A stretch of 64,000 nucleotides of DNA. It comes from Caballeronia humi. Lineage in GTDB: Bacteria; Pseudomonadota; Gammaproteobacteria; Burkholderiales; Burkholderiaceae. Shown in pieces: positions 35,139-43,853 of this stretch; position 1 is the first letter of the stretch, and each line of letters opens with the position of its first letter. The notes under the pieces were generated by a model. It searched no databases, was not told the DNA's origin, and was given only the letters and a program-made list of their open reading frames with translations. The DNA lies in NCBI RefSeq assembly GCF_001544475.1, contig NZ_FCNW02000030.1:17973-81972 (forward strand), given 5' to 3'. The position numbers were made by a program, and so were the translations under genes.

Positions 35139-36194
35139 CTACCGCGACACTTTCGCCTCGATCACCCGATGCACGAACCTCAGCTTCTTCACCGCAGCAG
35201 GAGCGAGCGCGAACGGATACGGGTCCGGCATCCCGAGACTTCGATTCAGGCTGTTCATCGCATAGGTGAGCGGAAACCACTGCTTCATCAGGCTATCGAA
35301 GCTCGGCGGACCCGCGAGCGCCTGTGCCGCAAACTTCGGGTCTCGGGGATTCGCGGGCGTCATGCCGATCCCGCACGCCTGCGCGGTATCGATCGTATCG
35401 ACGATATGCAGGTAGTGCGCCCACGTTTCCGCCCAGTCCTCCCACGGGTGCATCGTCGCGTAGGCGCTCACGTGCGTGGCGCCCCAGTCCGCCGGCGCGC
35501 CCATCCGATAGTGACGCTCCAGGGCCTCGCTGTAACTGACGCGCTCATCGCCGAACAGCGCGCGGAAGCTCCTGAGATGCGGCGTTCCGGCGACGAGCCG
35601 ATCAAAGTAATAGTGTCCGATCTCGTGCCTGAAGTGCCCGAGCAACGTCCGATACGGCTCGCCCATCGCGACCCGCACGCGCTCGCGACGGACATCGTTC
35701 GCCTCCGCGATATTCATCGTGATCAGGCCGTTGTCGTGGCCAGTCAGCACCTTGTTGCCGCGACGGTTCTCCAGAAACTCGAACTGCAACCCGGCGTTCG
35801 GGTCCTCTTCCCGCGTATCGACGCGCAATCCCAACGCCGCGAGCGTGTAGAGCAGCCGCCGCTTCGCCGCCTCCATCCTGAACCAGTAATAACGCCTTCG
35901 ACGCGCCTTGAGGTTAGGAATCACCGCCGTCAGACGACAAGAATGGCAAAGCGGATCGGCTGAACTGGCTGGCACCATCCAGTTGCATATCTTCTCGACG
36001 GCGTAGTTACGACACGGTTTGTAGCGGACGTCGCTCGCGCCAGGCTTCATTTCCCACGATCCGTCCTTCGCCTTCTCGAATGCGCTCATGTCCGACGTTT
36101 CCGGAATGAACCCGAGCGCGATGCCGCAGCGTTCGCATCGAACGTTCTCGAAGAAAATCAAATGCCCGCAGCTCGTGCAGTGAAACGTCTTCAT
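35139..36194 (-). CDS. putative zinc-binding metallopeptidase (zinc ribbon + HExxH)
   Basis: A 351-residue protein. The N-terminal zinc ribbon has CTSCGHLIFFENVRCERCG; a second Cys pair CHSC follows at about residue 85. The peptidase part has RHEIGHYYFDRL, a HExxH zinc motif, then EDWAETWAHYLHI, the glutamate-containing helix of the third ligand. This matches a bacterial family of unknown substrate often encoded beside transglutaminase-like genes, as here (13 bp from the next gene upstream). Confidence 0.85.
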   Translation of the reverse strand: MKTFHCTSCGHLIFFENVRCERCGIALGFIPETSDMSAFEKAKDGSWEMKPGASDVRYKPCRNYAVEKICNWMVPASSADPLCHSCRLTAVIPNLKARRRRYYWFRMEAAKRRLLYTLAALGLRVDTREEDPNAGLQFEFLENRRGNKVLTGHDNGLITMNIAEANDVRRERVRVAMGEPYRTLLGHFRHEIGHYYFDRLVAGTPHLRSFRALFGDERVSYSEALERHYRMGAPADWGATHVSAYATMHPWEDWAETWAHYLHIVDTIDTAQACGIGMTPANPRDPKFAAQALAGPPSFDSLMKQWFPLTYAMNSLNRSLGMPDPYPFALAPAAVKKLRFVHRVIEAKVSR

Positions 36195-36207
36195 GGCGGA
36201 CGCCGCA

Positions 36208-37014
36208 TCAGACAGGCTCGCAGATCACGGCGAATCCGGACAGCGCCGCCGGTCCGAAGGTCATGCTGATGGGAACGTCGGTTGCATCGCGGCCGCGCGC
36301 CATCAAGACGCGGCCGGTGCGCGGTGCGTTGTTGCGCGGATCGAAGGTCTGCCACGTGCCGCCGAGGTACGCCTCGAACCACGCGCAAAAGTCCTGCGAT
36401 GCATACGGTGGCGGCAGATTGACATCGCTGATGTAGCCGGTGCAATAGCGCGCGGGAATATTCATCGCGCGGCACAGCGCGACGGCCAGATGAGCGTAAT
36501 CCCGGCACACGCCGATCGCTTCCTGGTGCGCCCCGTAAGCGGTTCGCGTGGGGCGCGCCGTCTTGTAGTCGAACTTGATGTGCGAGTGCGCGTAGTCGCA
36601 GATCGCTTGCACGCGCGGGCGTCCCGAAGGCAAGCCGCCGAACATTTGCCACGCCACGTCGGAGAGCAAGTCCGTTTCGCAGTAGCGGCTGCCCAGCAGG
36701 AACTGAAGGCAATCGGAGGGGAGCTCTTCGACGGCGTGCTGGCGGTCGTCGGCGGGGTAGGTTTCGTGCGTATCGGGCACTTCGAGCACGCCCTCAGCCG
36801 ACACCGACAACGATCCGTACGACGGGGTCACGATGCGTGTGCACAGGTTGCCGAACCCGTCGTAATACTGAGTGAGCGGCACGGGCGGATCGAAGACGAT
36901 GCGATCGGGAACGATCACGCTGTCCACCATCGACGGATGCGTGTTCAGCATGAGGACCGCAGGCGTCGCGTGCGGACATGTGTAGGTCAATTCGAAGCCA
37001 ACGCGGAGTTTCAT
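36208..37014 (-). CDS. transglutaminase-like protein
   Basis: A 268-residue protein with an N-terminal beta domain and a transglutaminase-like core: GVCRDYAHLAVALCRAMNIPARYCTGYI includes the catalytic Cys. The usual His region reads DFCAWFEAYLGGTWQTFDPRNN, with Cys in the position where His often stands in HAWFE; the Asp of FDPR is kept. Relatives with Ser or other residues there may exist, so loss of activity is not certain. It is upstream of and cotranscribed with the metallopeptidase gene. Confidence 0.82.
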   Translation of the reverse strand: MKLRVGFELTYTCPHATPAVLMLNTHPSMVDSVIVPDRIVFDPPVPLTQYYDGFGNLCTRIVTPSYGSLSVSAEGVLEVPDTHETYPADDRQHAVEELPSDCLQFLLGSRYCETDLLSDVAWQMFGGLPSGRPRVQAICDYAHSHIKFDYKTARPTRTAYGAHQEAIGVCRDYAHLAVALCRAMNIPARYCTGYISDVNLPPPYASQDFCAWFEAYLGGTWQTFDPRNNAPRTGRVLMARGRDATDVPISMTFGPAALSGFAVICEPV

Positions 37015-37419
37015 TTGACCTGCGCCTTACTTGGATAATCGATAAATTTCGCCTCGCAGGTCTTTGCGCGAGGCGGCGGTTCTACGGGTAAGTGGTGCGC
37101 GGAGGGAGGCTCACAATGGCGCCTGTCGGCATGCTAATGCCGCAACCGTTGTTCCCGGTGGGATCGTGCTCGCCCAAAAAAGCGCAACGGACACGCTTCC
37201 AGCACGACTGTAAAGCAAAATAAGAGCCAACTGCCTACAGGCAGTGCTGCGTGGGCGAAAAGCACTTTGGCGCGAGCCGTTTTGTCGGCGGTTGATTCCC
37301 TACCAGTCAAAGTTGCGCGTTGGTGGTCAGGGCGCCCGCAATCGCTGAGCAGGTATCCTTTCCGCATGCCGATGTCGTCGGCGTCGAAGAACTCAAAATC
37401 ACAATACGGAGACAGCGCT
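37015..37419. promoter_or_regulatory. intergenic region with palindrome upstream of alcohol dehydrogenase
   Basis: 405 bp between divergent genes. A perfect ACTGCC-TACA-GGCAGT palindrome lies at 37230-37245. A minus-strand frame of 98 codons (37134-37430) overlaps the dehydrogenase start and shows no family features, so it is not called. Otherwise nothing distinctive. Confidence 0.4.
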
Positions 37420-38550
37420 ATGAAGATCAAGGCAGCCGTTCTGCACGAAATGGGGGCAGCGACGCCCTATGCCGATACACGCCCCTTGCACATCGAAGAG
37501 ATCGAACTGGCGCCGCCCGGCCGCGACGAAGTGTTGATCAAGGTCGCGGCGGCCGGTCTCTGTCACTCCGATTTGTCCGTCATCAACGGCGACCGGCCCC
37601 GTCCGATGCCGATGGCGCTCGGACACGAGGCGTCGGGCGTCGTCGAGCAACTAGGGCAGGGGGTCACCGATCTTCAGATCGGCGATCACGTGGTCGTCGT
37701 GTTCGTGCCGAGTTGCGGACACTGCGCGCCGTGTGCCGAAGGGCGGCCGGCGTTGTGCGAACCGGGCGCGGCGGCGAACGGTGCCGGGACGCTGCTCTCC
37801 GGCGCACGGCGTCTCACACGCGGCGGCGGCGAGGCGTTGAACCATCACCTCGGTTGCTCCGTGTTCGCCGAGTACGCGACCGTGTCGCGCCGCTCGGTCG
37901 TGAAGATCAGTCGCGACGTTCCGCTCGACGAAGCCGCGCTCTTCGGCTGCGCCGTGCTTACCGGCGTCGGCGCGGTTGTCAATACGGCGCAGGTGCGCGC
38001 GGGCGCATCGGTGGCGGTAATCGGGCTGGGCGGCGTCGGGCTGGCCGCGCTTCTCGGCGCGCATGCGGCGGGCGCGCGGCAGATCATCGCGATCGACCTC
38101 GCCGACGACAAGCTGGAGCAGGCCCGCGCGCTCGGCGCGACGCACACGGTCAACGCGGGTCAGGACGATGCGTTCGAGCAGATTCGCGCGCTGAGCGCGG
38201 GCGGCGTCGAATTCGCGTTCGAATTCGCCGGCTCGATCCGCGCGCTGGATCTGGCGTATCGCATCACGCGTCGCGGCGGGATGACCGTCACGGCGGGCCT
38301 GCCGCCATCGACCGCGCTCTGGCCGTTGCCTGCCGTGAGTCTCGTCGCCGAAGAGCGCACGGTGAAGGGGAGTTACATCGGTACGTGCGTGCCGTCGCGG
38401 GACATCCCGCGTTACGTCGATCTGTACGCGCAGGGCCGGTTGCCGGTGAACAAGCTGCTGACGGGACGCCTTAAGCTCGACGAGATCAATCGCGGTTTCG
38501 ACCTGCTGCACGAAGGCCGTGCGATCCGGCAAGTGGTGGTATTCGATTGA
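37420..38550 (+). CDS. zinc-dependent alcohol dehydrogenase (class III/MDR-like)
   Basis: A 376-residue medium-chain dehydrogenase: catalytic zinc GLCHSDLSV and GHEASGVVEQLG, structural zinc cluster CGHCAPCAEGRPALC, and NAD-binding VIGLGGVGLAALLG. The ATG at 37420 follows TACGGAGACAGCG. It resembles the alcohol/formaldehyde dehydrogenase branch that uses NAD and possibly thiols. It stands alone; the substrate is not evident. Confidence 0.88.
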   Translation: MKIKAAVLHEMGAATPYADTRPLHIEEIELAPPGRDEVLIKVAAAGLCHSDLSVINGDRPRPMPMALGHEASGVVEQLGQGVTDLQIGDHVVVVFVPSCGHCAPCAEGRPALCEPGAAANGAGTLLSGARRLTRGGGEALNHHLGCSVFAEYATVSRRSVVKISRDVPLDEAALFGCAVLTGVGAVVNTAQVRAGASVAVIGLGGVGLAALLGAHAAGARQIIAIDLADDKLEQARALGATHTVNAGQDDAFEQIRALSAGGVEFAFEFAGSIRALDLAYRITRRGGMTVTAGLPPSTALWPLPAVSLVAEERTVKGSYIGTCVPSRDIPRYVDLYAQGRLPVNKLLTGRLKLDEINRGFDLLHEGRAIRQVVVFD

Positions 38551-38554
38551 AGCC

Positions 38555-38770
38555 TCAAGCCGCCCGCCTGGACCGATCGTCGATCCATAGACGCGCCCAT
38601 CGGGACGCGTAGGCAATCGCATGATCGGGGTCGAAGAAGTAGTCGAGGTCGTCGAAGGTATAGGAACGACCATGCGGCGACGTCCCGTTCCCGATGGTCA
38701 GGTTGGCGGCATACAATCCGCTCGGCAACGCCTCTGCTGACGGCTCGACTTCGTATCCTTTATATCGCAT
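38555..38770 (-). CDS. small hypothetical protein
   Basis: A 71-residue protein, MRYKGYEVEPSAEALPSG, with later FDDLDYFFDPDHAIAYASRWARLWIDD. Codon use looks genuine and the ATG at 38770 has a weak AGG upstream. An earlier in-frame start at 38806 is possible. Similar small, uncharacterised proteins are common in Burkholderiaceae. No function can be assigned. Confidence 0.6.
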   Translation of the reverse strand: MRYKGYEVEPSAEALPSGLYAANLTIGNGTSPHGRSYTFDDLDYFFDPDHAIAYASRWARLWIDDRSRRAA

Positions 38771-38920
38771 GTGCTTATGACCTGAAATGCTGTTTGCGAG
38801 CGACATTGCCCGCTGCGTTTTCAGGCTAGTGCGTCGAGTGCGCAACATGAACCAATGGATTGGGCTAAGCAAATCAGAAGCGGGATCAGTACGACATGAG
38901 CCGGCGGCTTTGAAGCGTGC

Positions 38921-38947
38921 GAAACGGTGGCTCGAAGCCACCGTTTC
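38921..38947. terminator. strong hairpin, probable terminator
   Basis: Perfect 12-bp stem GAAACGGTGGCT/AGCCACCGTTTC with a 3-nt loop, ending 12 bp beyond the leftward MIase-like gene. A T-tract is not obvious on either side. Confidence 0.6.
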
Positions 38948-38958
38948 GATTACCGTGC

Positions 38959-39246
38959 TCAATGTCCGATCAACGTGCCGAGCGGCGCGAGCGGAACGAT
39001 CGGATAGAGCTCGAAGGTCAGCAGATTATCGACACCGAGCGGCAGCGCCTTGAGCAGACGATCTGCTTCATCGACGGAATCGACGCTCATCAGGAAGATG
39101 ACGCCGACACCGTTTTCCCGCATCCAGAACTGTTCCATCTTGCCATCGAGATAGAACTGCAAGGTGGCGGGGACTTCGGTGGGCATGTAGTGCGCGAGCT
39201 GTTCCGGCGTAAGCGGAATCAGCGAACCAACGGCCATGACTTTCAT
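38959..39246 (-). CDS. muconolactone-isomerase/YciI-like small protein
   Basis: A 95-residue protein: MKVMAVGSLIPLTPEQLAHYMPTEV, GKMEQFWMRENGVGVIFLM, EADRLLKALPL and ELYPIVPLAPLGTLIG. The pattern resembles dimeric alpha/beta-barrel proteins of the muconolactone isomerase and YCII groups. It follows the NmrA-like gene by 17 bp on the same strand, so they form an operon. Catalytic function uncertain. Confidence 0.75.
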   Translation of the reverse strand: MKVMAVGSLIPLTPEQLAHYMPTEVPATLQFYLDGKMEQFWMRENGVGVIFLMSVDSVDEADRLLKALPLGVDNLLTFELYPIVPLAPLGTLIGH

Positions 39247-39263
39247 GATTTTTCCTTGATCGA

Positions 39264-40151
39264 TTAGACGGCTTGCGGATTCAACCGGTCCGCATGGGCG
39301 CGCGCGAACTCCTTGACGCTCATCGGTTTCTTGCCCGTAATCCGCTCGACGTTGTCGTTCATGCCTGACATCACGCCGCGCTGGTAGTCATCCATCGCCG
39401 CGACGAGGTGTTCGACGATATACGCGGGCACGCCCACCGATTCCATCGATTGGCGGTATTCATCGATCGAGATGTCTTCGAAGACGATCTCGCGGCCGAG
39501 CGCTTCGCTCAGTTCCGACGCCATCTGCTCGTGGTCCATTTCGACCGGCCCGAAGAGCGGATAAGTCTGTCCGATATGCCCGCTGGGGTCTTTCAGCAGC
39601 GCGGCAATGACGCGGCCCTGATCTTCCGCGCCAATCGCGGCATGGCGGCCTTTGCCGACCGGCAGGCGCAGGACGCCTTTATCGAGGAAAGTCGGCAGTT
39701 GCCACGGGTAGAAGAGCCATTCGAGGAAATACGTCGGACGCAGATGGATGACGTTGAGTCCCGACGCGCTGAGCAGCTGCTCGGCAACGTAATGATCCTT
39801 CGACGACGGACTCTTCGACGTCCGGCTGGCCGAGCGTTGCGACAGGTTGACGATGGTTTCGACGCCGGCTTCCCGTGCGGCCTGGGCGAAGTAGGCGGTG
39901 GCGGTGATGAGGCCGGGCGCGACGGGGTAGACGAGGTACGCGGCATCGACGCCTTCCATCGCGGCGCGAATCTCGTCGACGTTCTGCAGATCGCCCACGA
40001 CGATTTCGGCGCCGAGCTTTTGCAGCGCGTCCGACCGGTCGTCGATGCGGCGCACGAGGGCGCGCACATGCAGTCCGGCATCGATGGATTCCTTGACGGC
40101 GGCGCGGCCGGTGTCGCCCGTTGCTCCGGTAATCAGTACTTTGCGGCTCAT
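39264..40151 (-). CDS. NmrA-like NAD(P)-binding protein
   Basis: A 295-residue Rossmann-fold protein of the NmrA/quinone oxidoreductase-2-like group: KVLITGATGDTGRAAVKESI, VGDLQNVDEIRAAMEGVDAAYLVYP, IHLRPTYFLEW. The ATG at 40151 has AAGG at a suitable distance; upstream in-frame starts are less likely. With the small downstream gene it may form a redox- or aldehyde-responsive pair. No direct substrate evidence. Confidence 0.82.
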   Translation of the reverse strand: MSRKVLITGATGDTGRAAVKESIDAGLHVRALVRRIDDRSDALQKLGAEIVVGDLQNVDEIRAAMEGVDAAYLVYPVAPGLITATAYFAQAAREAGVETIVNLSQRSASRTSKSPSSKDHYVAEQLLSASGLNVIHLRPTYFLEWLFYPWQLPTFLDKGVLRLPVGKGRHAAIGAEDQGRVIAALLKDPSGHIGQTYPLFGPVEMDHEQMASELSEALGREIVFEDISIDEYRQSMESVGVPAYIVEHLVAAMDDYQRGVMSGMNDNVERITGKKPMSVKEFARAHADRLNPQAV

Positions 40152-40201
40152 GATGATCATCCTTGAAAGTGAGAGGGTTGCTTGCATTTCAAATCAGCTG
40201 C

Positions 40202-40218
40202 TTCGCATGTGATGCGAA
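40202..40218. promoter_or_regulatory. inverted repeat upstream of NmrA-like gene
   Basis: Perfect TTCGCAT-GTG-ATGCGAA about 50 bp upstream of the NmrA-like start. It is a good operator shape. No regulator gene is adjacent. Confidence 0.45.
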
Positions 40219-40427
40219 CCGTGAGGTGCCTGTTTGAGAGAGCACGTCGCTGCTGTGAATGAAGAATGAGGCCAATCGCAGAGCCGCGGTAGCCATTGGA
40301 TTTCGCTAACTTCTATGCCGGGCCAGCATCAATGAGAAAGGCGCGGTGAATCCACGCGCGTGCTGACGTTGAGAAATGCGAAGAGGATTTGATGCCCAAT
40401 GAAGCGCATCAAACGTTTAAAGCAACT

Positions 40428-40766
40428 TCAGGGCTTGGATGAAGCCCCATCGAAAGGCCCGTCAAGCAACTGTGGCGACACAGTCTTGAGCACGTGAACG
40501 AGCTGATGAATGCAATGCCGCGCCTCGTCGGGCGCATTGGCATCGAGCACATCGATGAGATTCACGAGCACGCCGAGAAACGCGTCCGAAAGAGGCATCG
40601 CGCGAGCGCGCGTATGCAGATAGCTGCTATGCCCAAAGACCTGCTGAATGAAATCGCGTTGCCGCAATAGAAACTCGGCATCGGATACAGGATCGGTAAG
40701 CGCAAGCAATGTCGCTTCACCGAGCGGTCCAATAGGGATCTGGATGTGGGTACGGGAAGAGGGCAT
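40428..40766 (-). CDS. hypothetical protein
   Basis: A 112-residue protein with mostly helical composition: IPIGPLGEATLLALTDPVSDAEFLLRQRDFIQQVF, then DAFLGVLVNLIDVLDANAPDEARHCIHQLVHVLK. No recognised family. An in-frame start at 40808 would add 14 residues. It is divergent from the XRE-Crp regulator. A hairpin with 8-bp arms (40388-40413) lies just beyond its stop. Confidence 0.55.
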   Translation of the reverse strand: MPSSRTHIQIPIGPLGEATLLALTDPVSDAEFLLRQRDFIQQVFGHSSYLHTRARAMPLSDAFLGVLVNLIDVLDANAPDEARHCIHQLVHVLKTVSPQLLDGPFDGASSKP

Positions 40767-40944
40767 GCGGCGGTTCTCCAATAACAACGAGCGCCGCACC
40801 GATGCCAATGGTCATAGCACGCCATCGCAACTCCGATGGCGTATTCTATTAGCGACACAACAAAAGACAGATACCCAAGCGCTTACATCCTGCTGCGGAG
40901 CGATTCGGATGTCAAATGAATTTGACGCCCGGAGGTGTTAGATC

Positions 40945-41967
40945 ATGGAACAGAACTGGGACGCACTCTTCGACGAACTGAAAGCGCTGGGCCGCTTTCG
41001 AAGCGATGCACAACTTGCGCATTATCTGGGCCTGACTCGCGCGCAGGTCTCCGCCTGGCGCTGCGGCAAGACCAGGCTCGGCACGCTCACCAAGATCAAG
41101 ATCCTGGACGCCCTCGGTCACGACAGCGTCCGTTCGATGATGACGAGCCTCTTTCCTGAACAGGGACGCGACGAAGCCATCGAGTTGCACAGAACGCTCG
41201 TGGCGCGCGTAGGCACCAAGGAGATCGTCAGCGAACCTGCGACCGAAGGCCCTGACGATGCACCCAGCGATGCATCCTCGGCCAACCTGCTTCTCGCGCG
41301 CCTTCCCGTAACGGTGCGCGAGCGGATCACGCCGCATCTTTCGACCGTCTCGCTGCCGCTCGGCAAAGTGCTCTACGAACCCGGCGATCGCCTGAGCCAC
41401 GTCTATCTGCCGACCACCGCGATCATCTCGATGCTTTACGTGATGGAGAACGGCGCATCGGCGGAAATTGCGATGGTCGGCAAGGAAGGCCTGCTCGGCG
41501 TCGCGTTGTTCACTGGCGGCGAAACCGTGCCGAATCGCGCGCTCGTGCAAAGCGAAGGCGAAGCGCTGCGTCTCGCCAGCGACGTCGTGAAGGAGGAATT
41601 CGCGCGCGGCGGCGCGATTCAGCATCTCTTTCTGCGCTATATCCAGGCGCTCATCACGCAGATGGCGCAAACCGCCGTGTGCAATCGTCACCATTCGATC
41701 GGACAGCAGTTCTGCCGATGGCTGTTGCTGAGTCTCGATCGTCTCGAATCCAGCGACATCCGGATGACGCAGGAGCTCATTGCGAACATGCTCGGCGTGC
41801 GGCGCGCCGGTGTCACCGAAGCTGCCCGGCAGTTGCAGCGCATCGGAGCGATCCGGTATAACCGCGGCCTCATCTCGGTCGTGAACCGGCGCGCGGTCGA
41901 AGCACAGGTCTGCGAGTGCTATCACGTCGTCAAAAGCGAAGAGGAGCGGCTCTTTCGCGTAGGATGA
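40945..41967 (+). CDS. fusion regulator: N-terminal Cro/XRE-like HTH + Crp/Fnr
   Basis: A 340-residue protein. Residues ~1-60 form a phage-Cro-type helix-turn-helix (FRSDAQLAHYLGLTRAQVSAWRCGKTRLGTLTKIKILDALG). A linker of ~50 residues rich in Glu, Pro and Asp follows. Residues ~110-340 are a Crp/Fnr-type regulator: a cNMP-fold LPLGKVLYEPGDRLSHVYLP and a winged helix ending RMTQELIANMLGVRRAGVTEAARQL. Many Crp-like proteins of this kind are ligand-independent. Two DNA-binding domains in one chain is uncommon. An adjoining small-gene cluster (42134-43008) follows. Confidence 0.85.
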   Translation: MEQNWDALFDELKALGRFRSDAQLAHYLGLTRAQVSAWRCGKTRLGTLTKIKILDALGHDSVRSMMTSLFPEQGRDEAIELHRTLVARVGTKEIVSEPATEGPDDAPSDASSANLLLARLPVTVRERITPHLSTVSLPLGKVLYEPGDRLSHVYLPTTAIISMLYVMENGASAEIAMVGKEGLLGVALFTGGETVPNRALVQSEGEALRLASDVVKEEFARGGAIQHLFLRYIQALITQMAQTAVCNRHHSIGQQFCRWLLLSLDRLESSDIRMTQELIANMLGVRRAGVTEAARQLQRIGAIRYNRGLISVVNRRAVEAQVCECYHVVKSEEERLFRVG

Positions 41968-42133
41968 GGCGGCGGGTACGAACCCTGCGTCTCGCTCGTT
42001 TCCTCGATTCGGACGCGCGACGCTCACGTTTACCCCCGAGCAGCCCGCTACCGTACAGAGAAAATCGTCGATTCATGTGACGCTATGGGTTCGACGTCGA
42101 CGTCGACGTCATGCAGATGCAATAAGGAAGGAC

Positions 42134-42388
42134 ATGAAGCGTAACGGTGAGCACTCTTTGCGGGAACAGATTCACAAGTGGGTAGTCGATCGCGGGACCG
42201 GTAACTGGCAGATCGCCAGGTTTGGCCGCACGCAGTTCACCCGAAGCCGATACGTGTACGTCGCTTGCCCGGGCATCGGCACGCCGCTCGGAATGTTCTT
42301 CTTCCGGCACAAGGATGGCACGTGGCGCGTTTATCCACCGCTTTCAAGCCTGCCGAGCTTCAGCTATTCCAAGGCGTCGGTCGAGTAA
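42134..42388 (+). CDS. small hypothetical protein
   Basis: An 84-residue basic protein: MKRNGEHSLREQIHKWVVDRGTG, then FTRSRYVYVACPGIGTPLGMFFFRHKDGTWRVYPP. AAGGAAGGAC precedes the ATG at 42134. Composition and the ribosome site support a real gene. No family is recognised. It lies 166 bp downstream of the fusion regulator. Confidence 0.6.
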   Translation: MKRNGEHSLREQIHKWVVDRGTGNWQIARFGRTQFTRSRYVYVACPGIGTPLGMFFFRHKDGTWRVYPPLSSLPSFSYSKASVE

Positions 42389-42463
42389 TGCTCTCGTGCT
42401 TCCATGCGTGTCGCGCAGCATGCCTCGAGCCTCTTTAGCACGCCGCTGCATAAGGAGAGGCCC

Positions 42464-42706
42464 ATGCGAAGGCAGTTGCTCGTCCGTGCGACGGAGTGGA
42501 TCGGCGATGCGCAATACGTCGCCGAATATGAAGTCGAGAGTGGAAATCTTTGCATCTCGGTCGATGGCGTGACGATTCACGACCTCGATCCGCCCGATTC
42601 GTGGGTCGCCATTGCGTCGGTGGCGACCGCGAGCGAATGGGGCACGCGCCCTGACGCGATCGACCTGCAAAGGCTTTTGTCCGATGCACGCTTCCAGACA
42701 ACTTGA
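42464..42706 (+). CDS. small hypothetical protein
   Basis: An 80-residue acidic protein, MRRQLLVRATEWIGDAQYVAEYEVESGNLCISVDGVTIHDLDPPDSW, with AAGGAGAGG before the ATG at 42464. Alternating hydrophobic residues suggest a small beta-rich fold. Function unknown. Confidence 0.62.
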   Translation: MRRQLLVRATEWIGDAQYVAEYEVESGNLCISVDGVTIHDLDPPDSWVAIASVATASEWGTRPDAIDLQRLLSDARFQTT

Positions 42707-42708
42707 TC

Positions 42709-43008
42709 ATGACGCACCCGGTACATAATCATCGACAGCCGCCGGCCGTTGCCTCAGGCCGCGCCGGGCATGCGCCGCCGCATTCGATACACCGCCGGAC
42801 GCTGCGAGCGCCGCGCCGTCCCGGCGAGCGGCATCGGCTGCTGCGCAAGGTCATCGACGCGATGGAAACGTCGTGCGCGTACTATTCGTCGCCTGTGTTC
42901 TGCACGGGCTTCACGTATAGCGGACGTCCGGTGCGCACGCTGCCTCTCTCGACGGGCGCGACCTGCTGTTCGGCGTGTCAGGCCCGCTTCGCTCGTCATT
43001 CACGCTAG
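42709..43008 (+). CDS. doubtful small cysteine-containing protein
   Basis: A 99-codon frame. The first half is Arg/Pro-rich and looks like translated non-coding DNA. The second half (from Met at 42862: METSCAYYSSPVF, later TTG-like GATCCSACQ) could be a 48-residue protein with a CxxC. The frame overlaps the end of the previous gene by a few bases upstream of the Met. Kept as low confidence. Confidence 0.3.
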   Translation: MTHPVHNHRQPPAVASGRAGHAPPHSIHRRTLRAPRRPGERHRLLRKVIDAMETSCAYYSSPVFCTGFTYSGRPVRTLPLSTGATCCSACQARFARHSR

Positions 43009-43012
43009 CGCC

Positions 43013-43846
43013 TCATCCTTCCAGCGTCTCATGCACCGCCTGCGCGCCCCGCTTCCAGTAAGCCGACGCGCGAATCCGTCGCTTGTCGATCCCTCGCTCG
43101 ACGCAAAGCAACTGACGCACCGCGCGCATGAGCGTTGCTTCGCCGGCGGCCCAGATATATCCCTCGCCGTCCGGCAGATAGATTTCCCTTAACGCCAGCA
43201 GCAGCGCTCCGCCGTCCGGATGCACTGCGTCATCGCGATAACGCCACTCCGCGTAGAGATCGGCGCGCGTATCGAATTCGATGCGCGCCGATGCGTCAGC
43301 GACTTCGATCAGCGTCGCCGCGCGCGTGCCGGCCGGCAGTTCCTCCAGACGCCGCGCGATGGCGGGCAGCGCAGTTTCGTCGCCGATGAACAGATGCCAG
43401 TCGAAATGCGCCGGAATAACGAACGACCCGCGCGGCCCGCCGATCCCGAGAAACTGACCAGGCGCGGCCTGCGCCGCCCACGCGGTCGCGGGGCCGGCTT
43501 CGTGCAGCGCGAATTCGATGTCCAGTTCGCGCGCATCGCGATCGAAACGGCGCGGCGTGAAATCGCGCGCGACGGGGCGCGGTTTCGCGGGATCGAACAC
43601 AGGGCCGTCGGGGCCCGCGACCGGTACCGTGGGCTTGAGCGCGCCCGGTTCGGGGAAAAACACCTTCACGTGATCGTCGAACGAGGCGGATTCGAAGTCT
43701 TCCAAAGCGTCGCCGGTGAGCGTGATGCTCACGAAGTTCGGCGTGAGCGGCTGCACGCGCTTTACTTCGAGCAGGCGGAACTTGAGCGCGTGGCGCACGC
43801 GCGTGACTTCGAGGTCGGGTCGGGTTTGCAGGATGTCGTCGTTCAT
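43013..43846 (-). CDS. siderophore-interacting protein (FAD ferric reductase)
   Basis: A 277-residue SIP/ViuB-family protein: FRLLEVKRVQPLTPNFVSITLTGDALEDF (FAD-binding barrel), RDFTPRRFD (the RxYTxR-like FAD motif with Phe for Tyr), HWHLFIGDETALPAIARRLE and YIWAAGEATLMRAVRQLL. It releases iron from ferric siderophores with NAD(P)H. The ATG at 43846 gives the family start. It lies 7 bp downstream of the PadR gene, as one transcript. Confidence 0.88.
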   Translation of the reverse strand: MNDDILQTRPDLEVTRVRHALKFRLLEVKRVQPLTPNFVSITLTGDALEDFESASFDDHVKVFFPEPGALKPTVPVAGPDGPVFDPAKPRPVARDFTPRRFDRDARELDIEFALHEAGPATAWAAQAAPGQFLGIGGPRGSFVIPAHFDWHLFIGDETALPAIARRLEELPAGTRAATLIEVADASARIEFDTRADLYAEWRYRDDAVHPDGGALLLALREIYLPDGEGYIWAAGEATLMRAVRQLLCVERGIDKRRIRASAYWKRGAQAVHETLEG

Positions 43847-43853
43847 CGTTGGC

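Noticed and set aside
37134..37430. 98-codon minus-strand frame upstream of the alcohol dehydrogenase
   Set aside because: Overlaps the dehydrogenase start and promoter region and shows no recognisable features.
40388..40413. TTTGATGC...GCATCAAA repeat considered as another parS copy
   Set aside because: The arms are separated by 10 bp and the centre does not match; more likely a hairpin after the 40428 gene.
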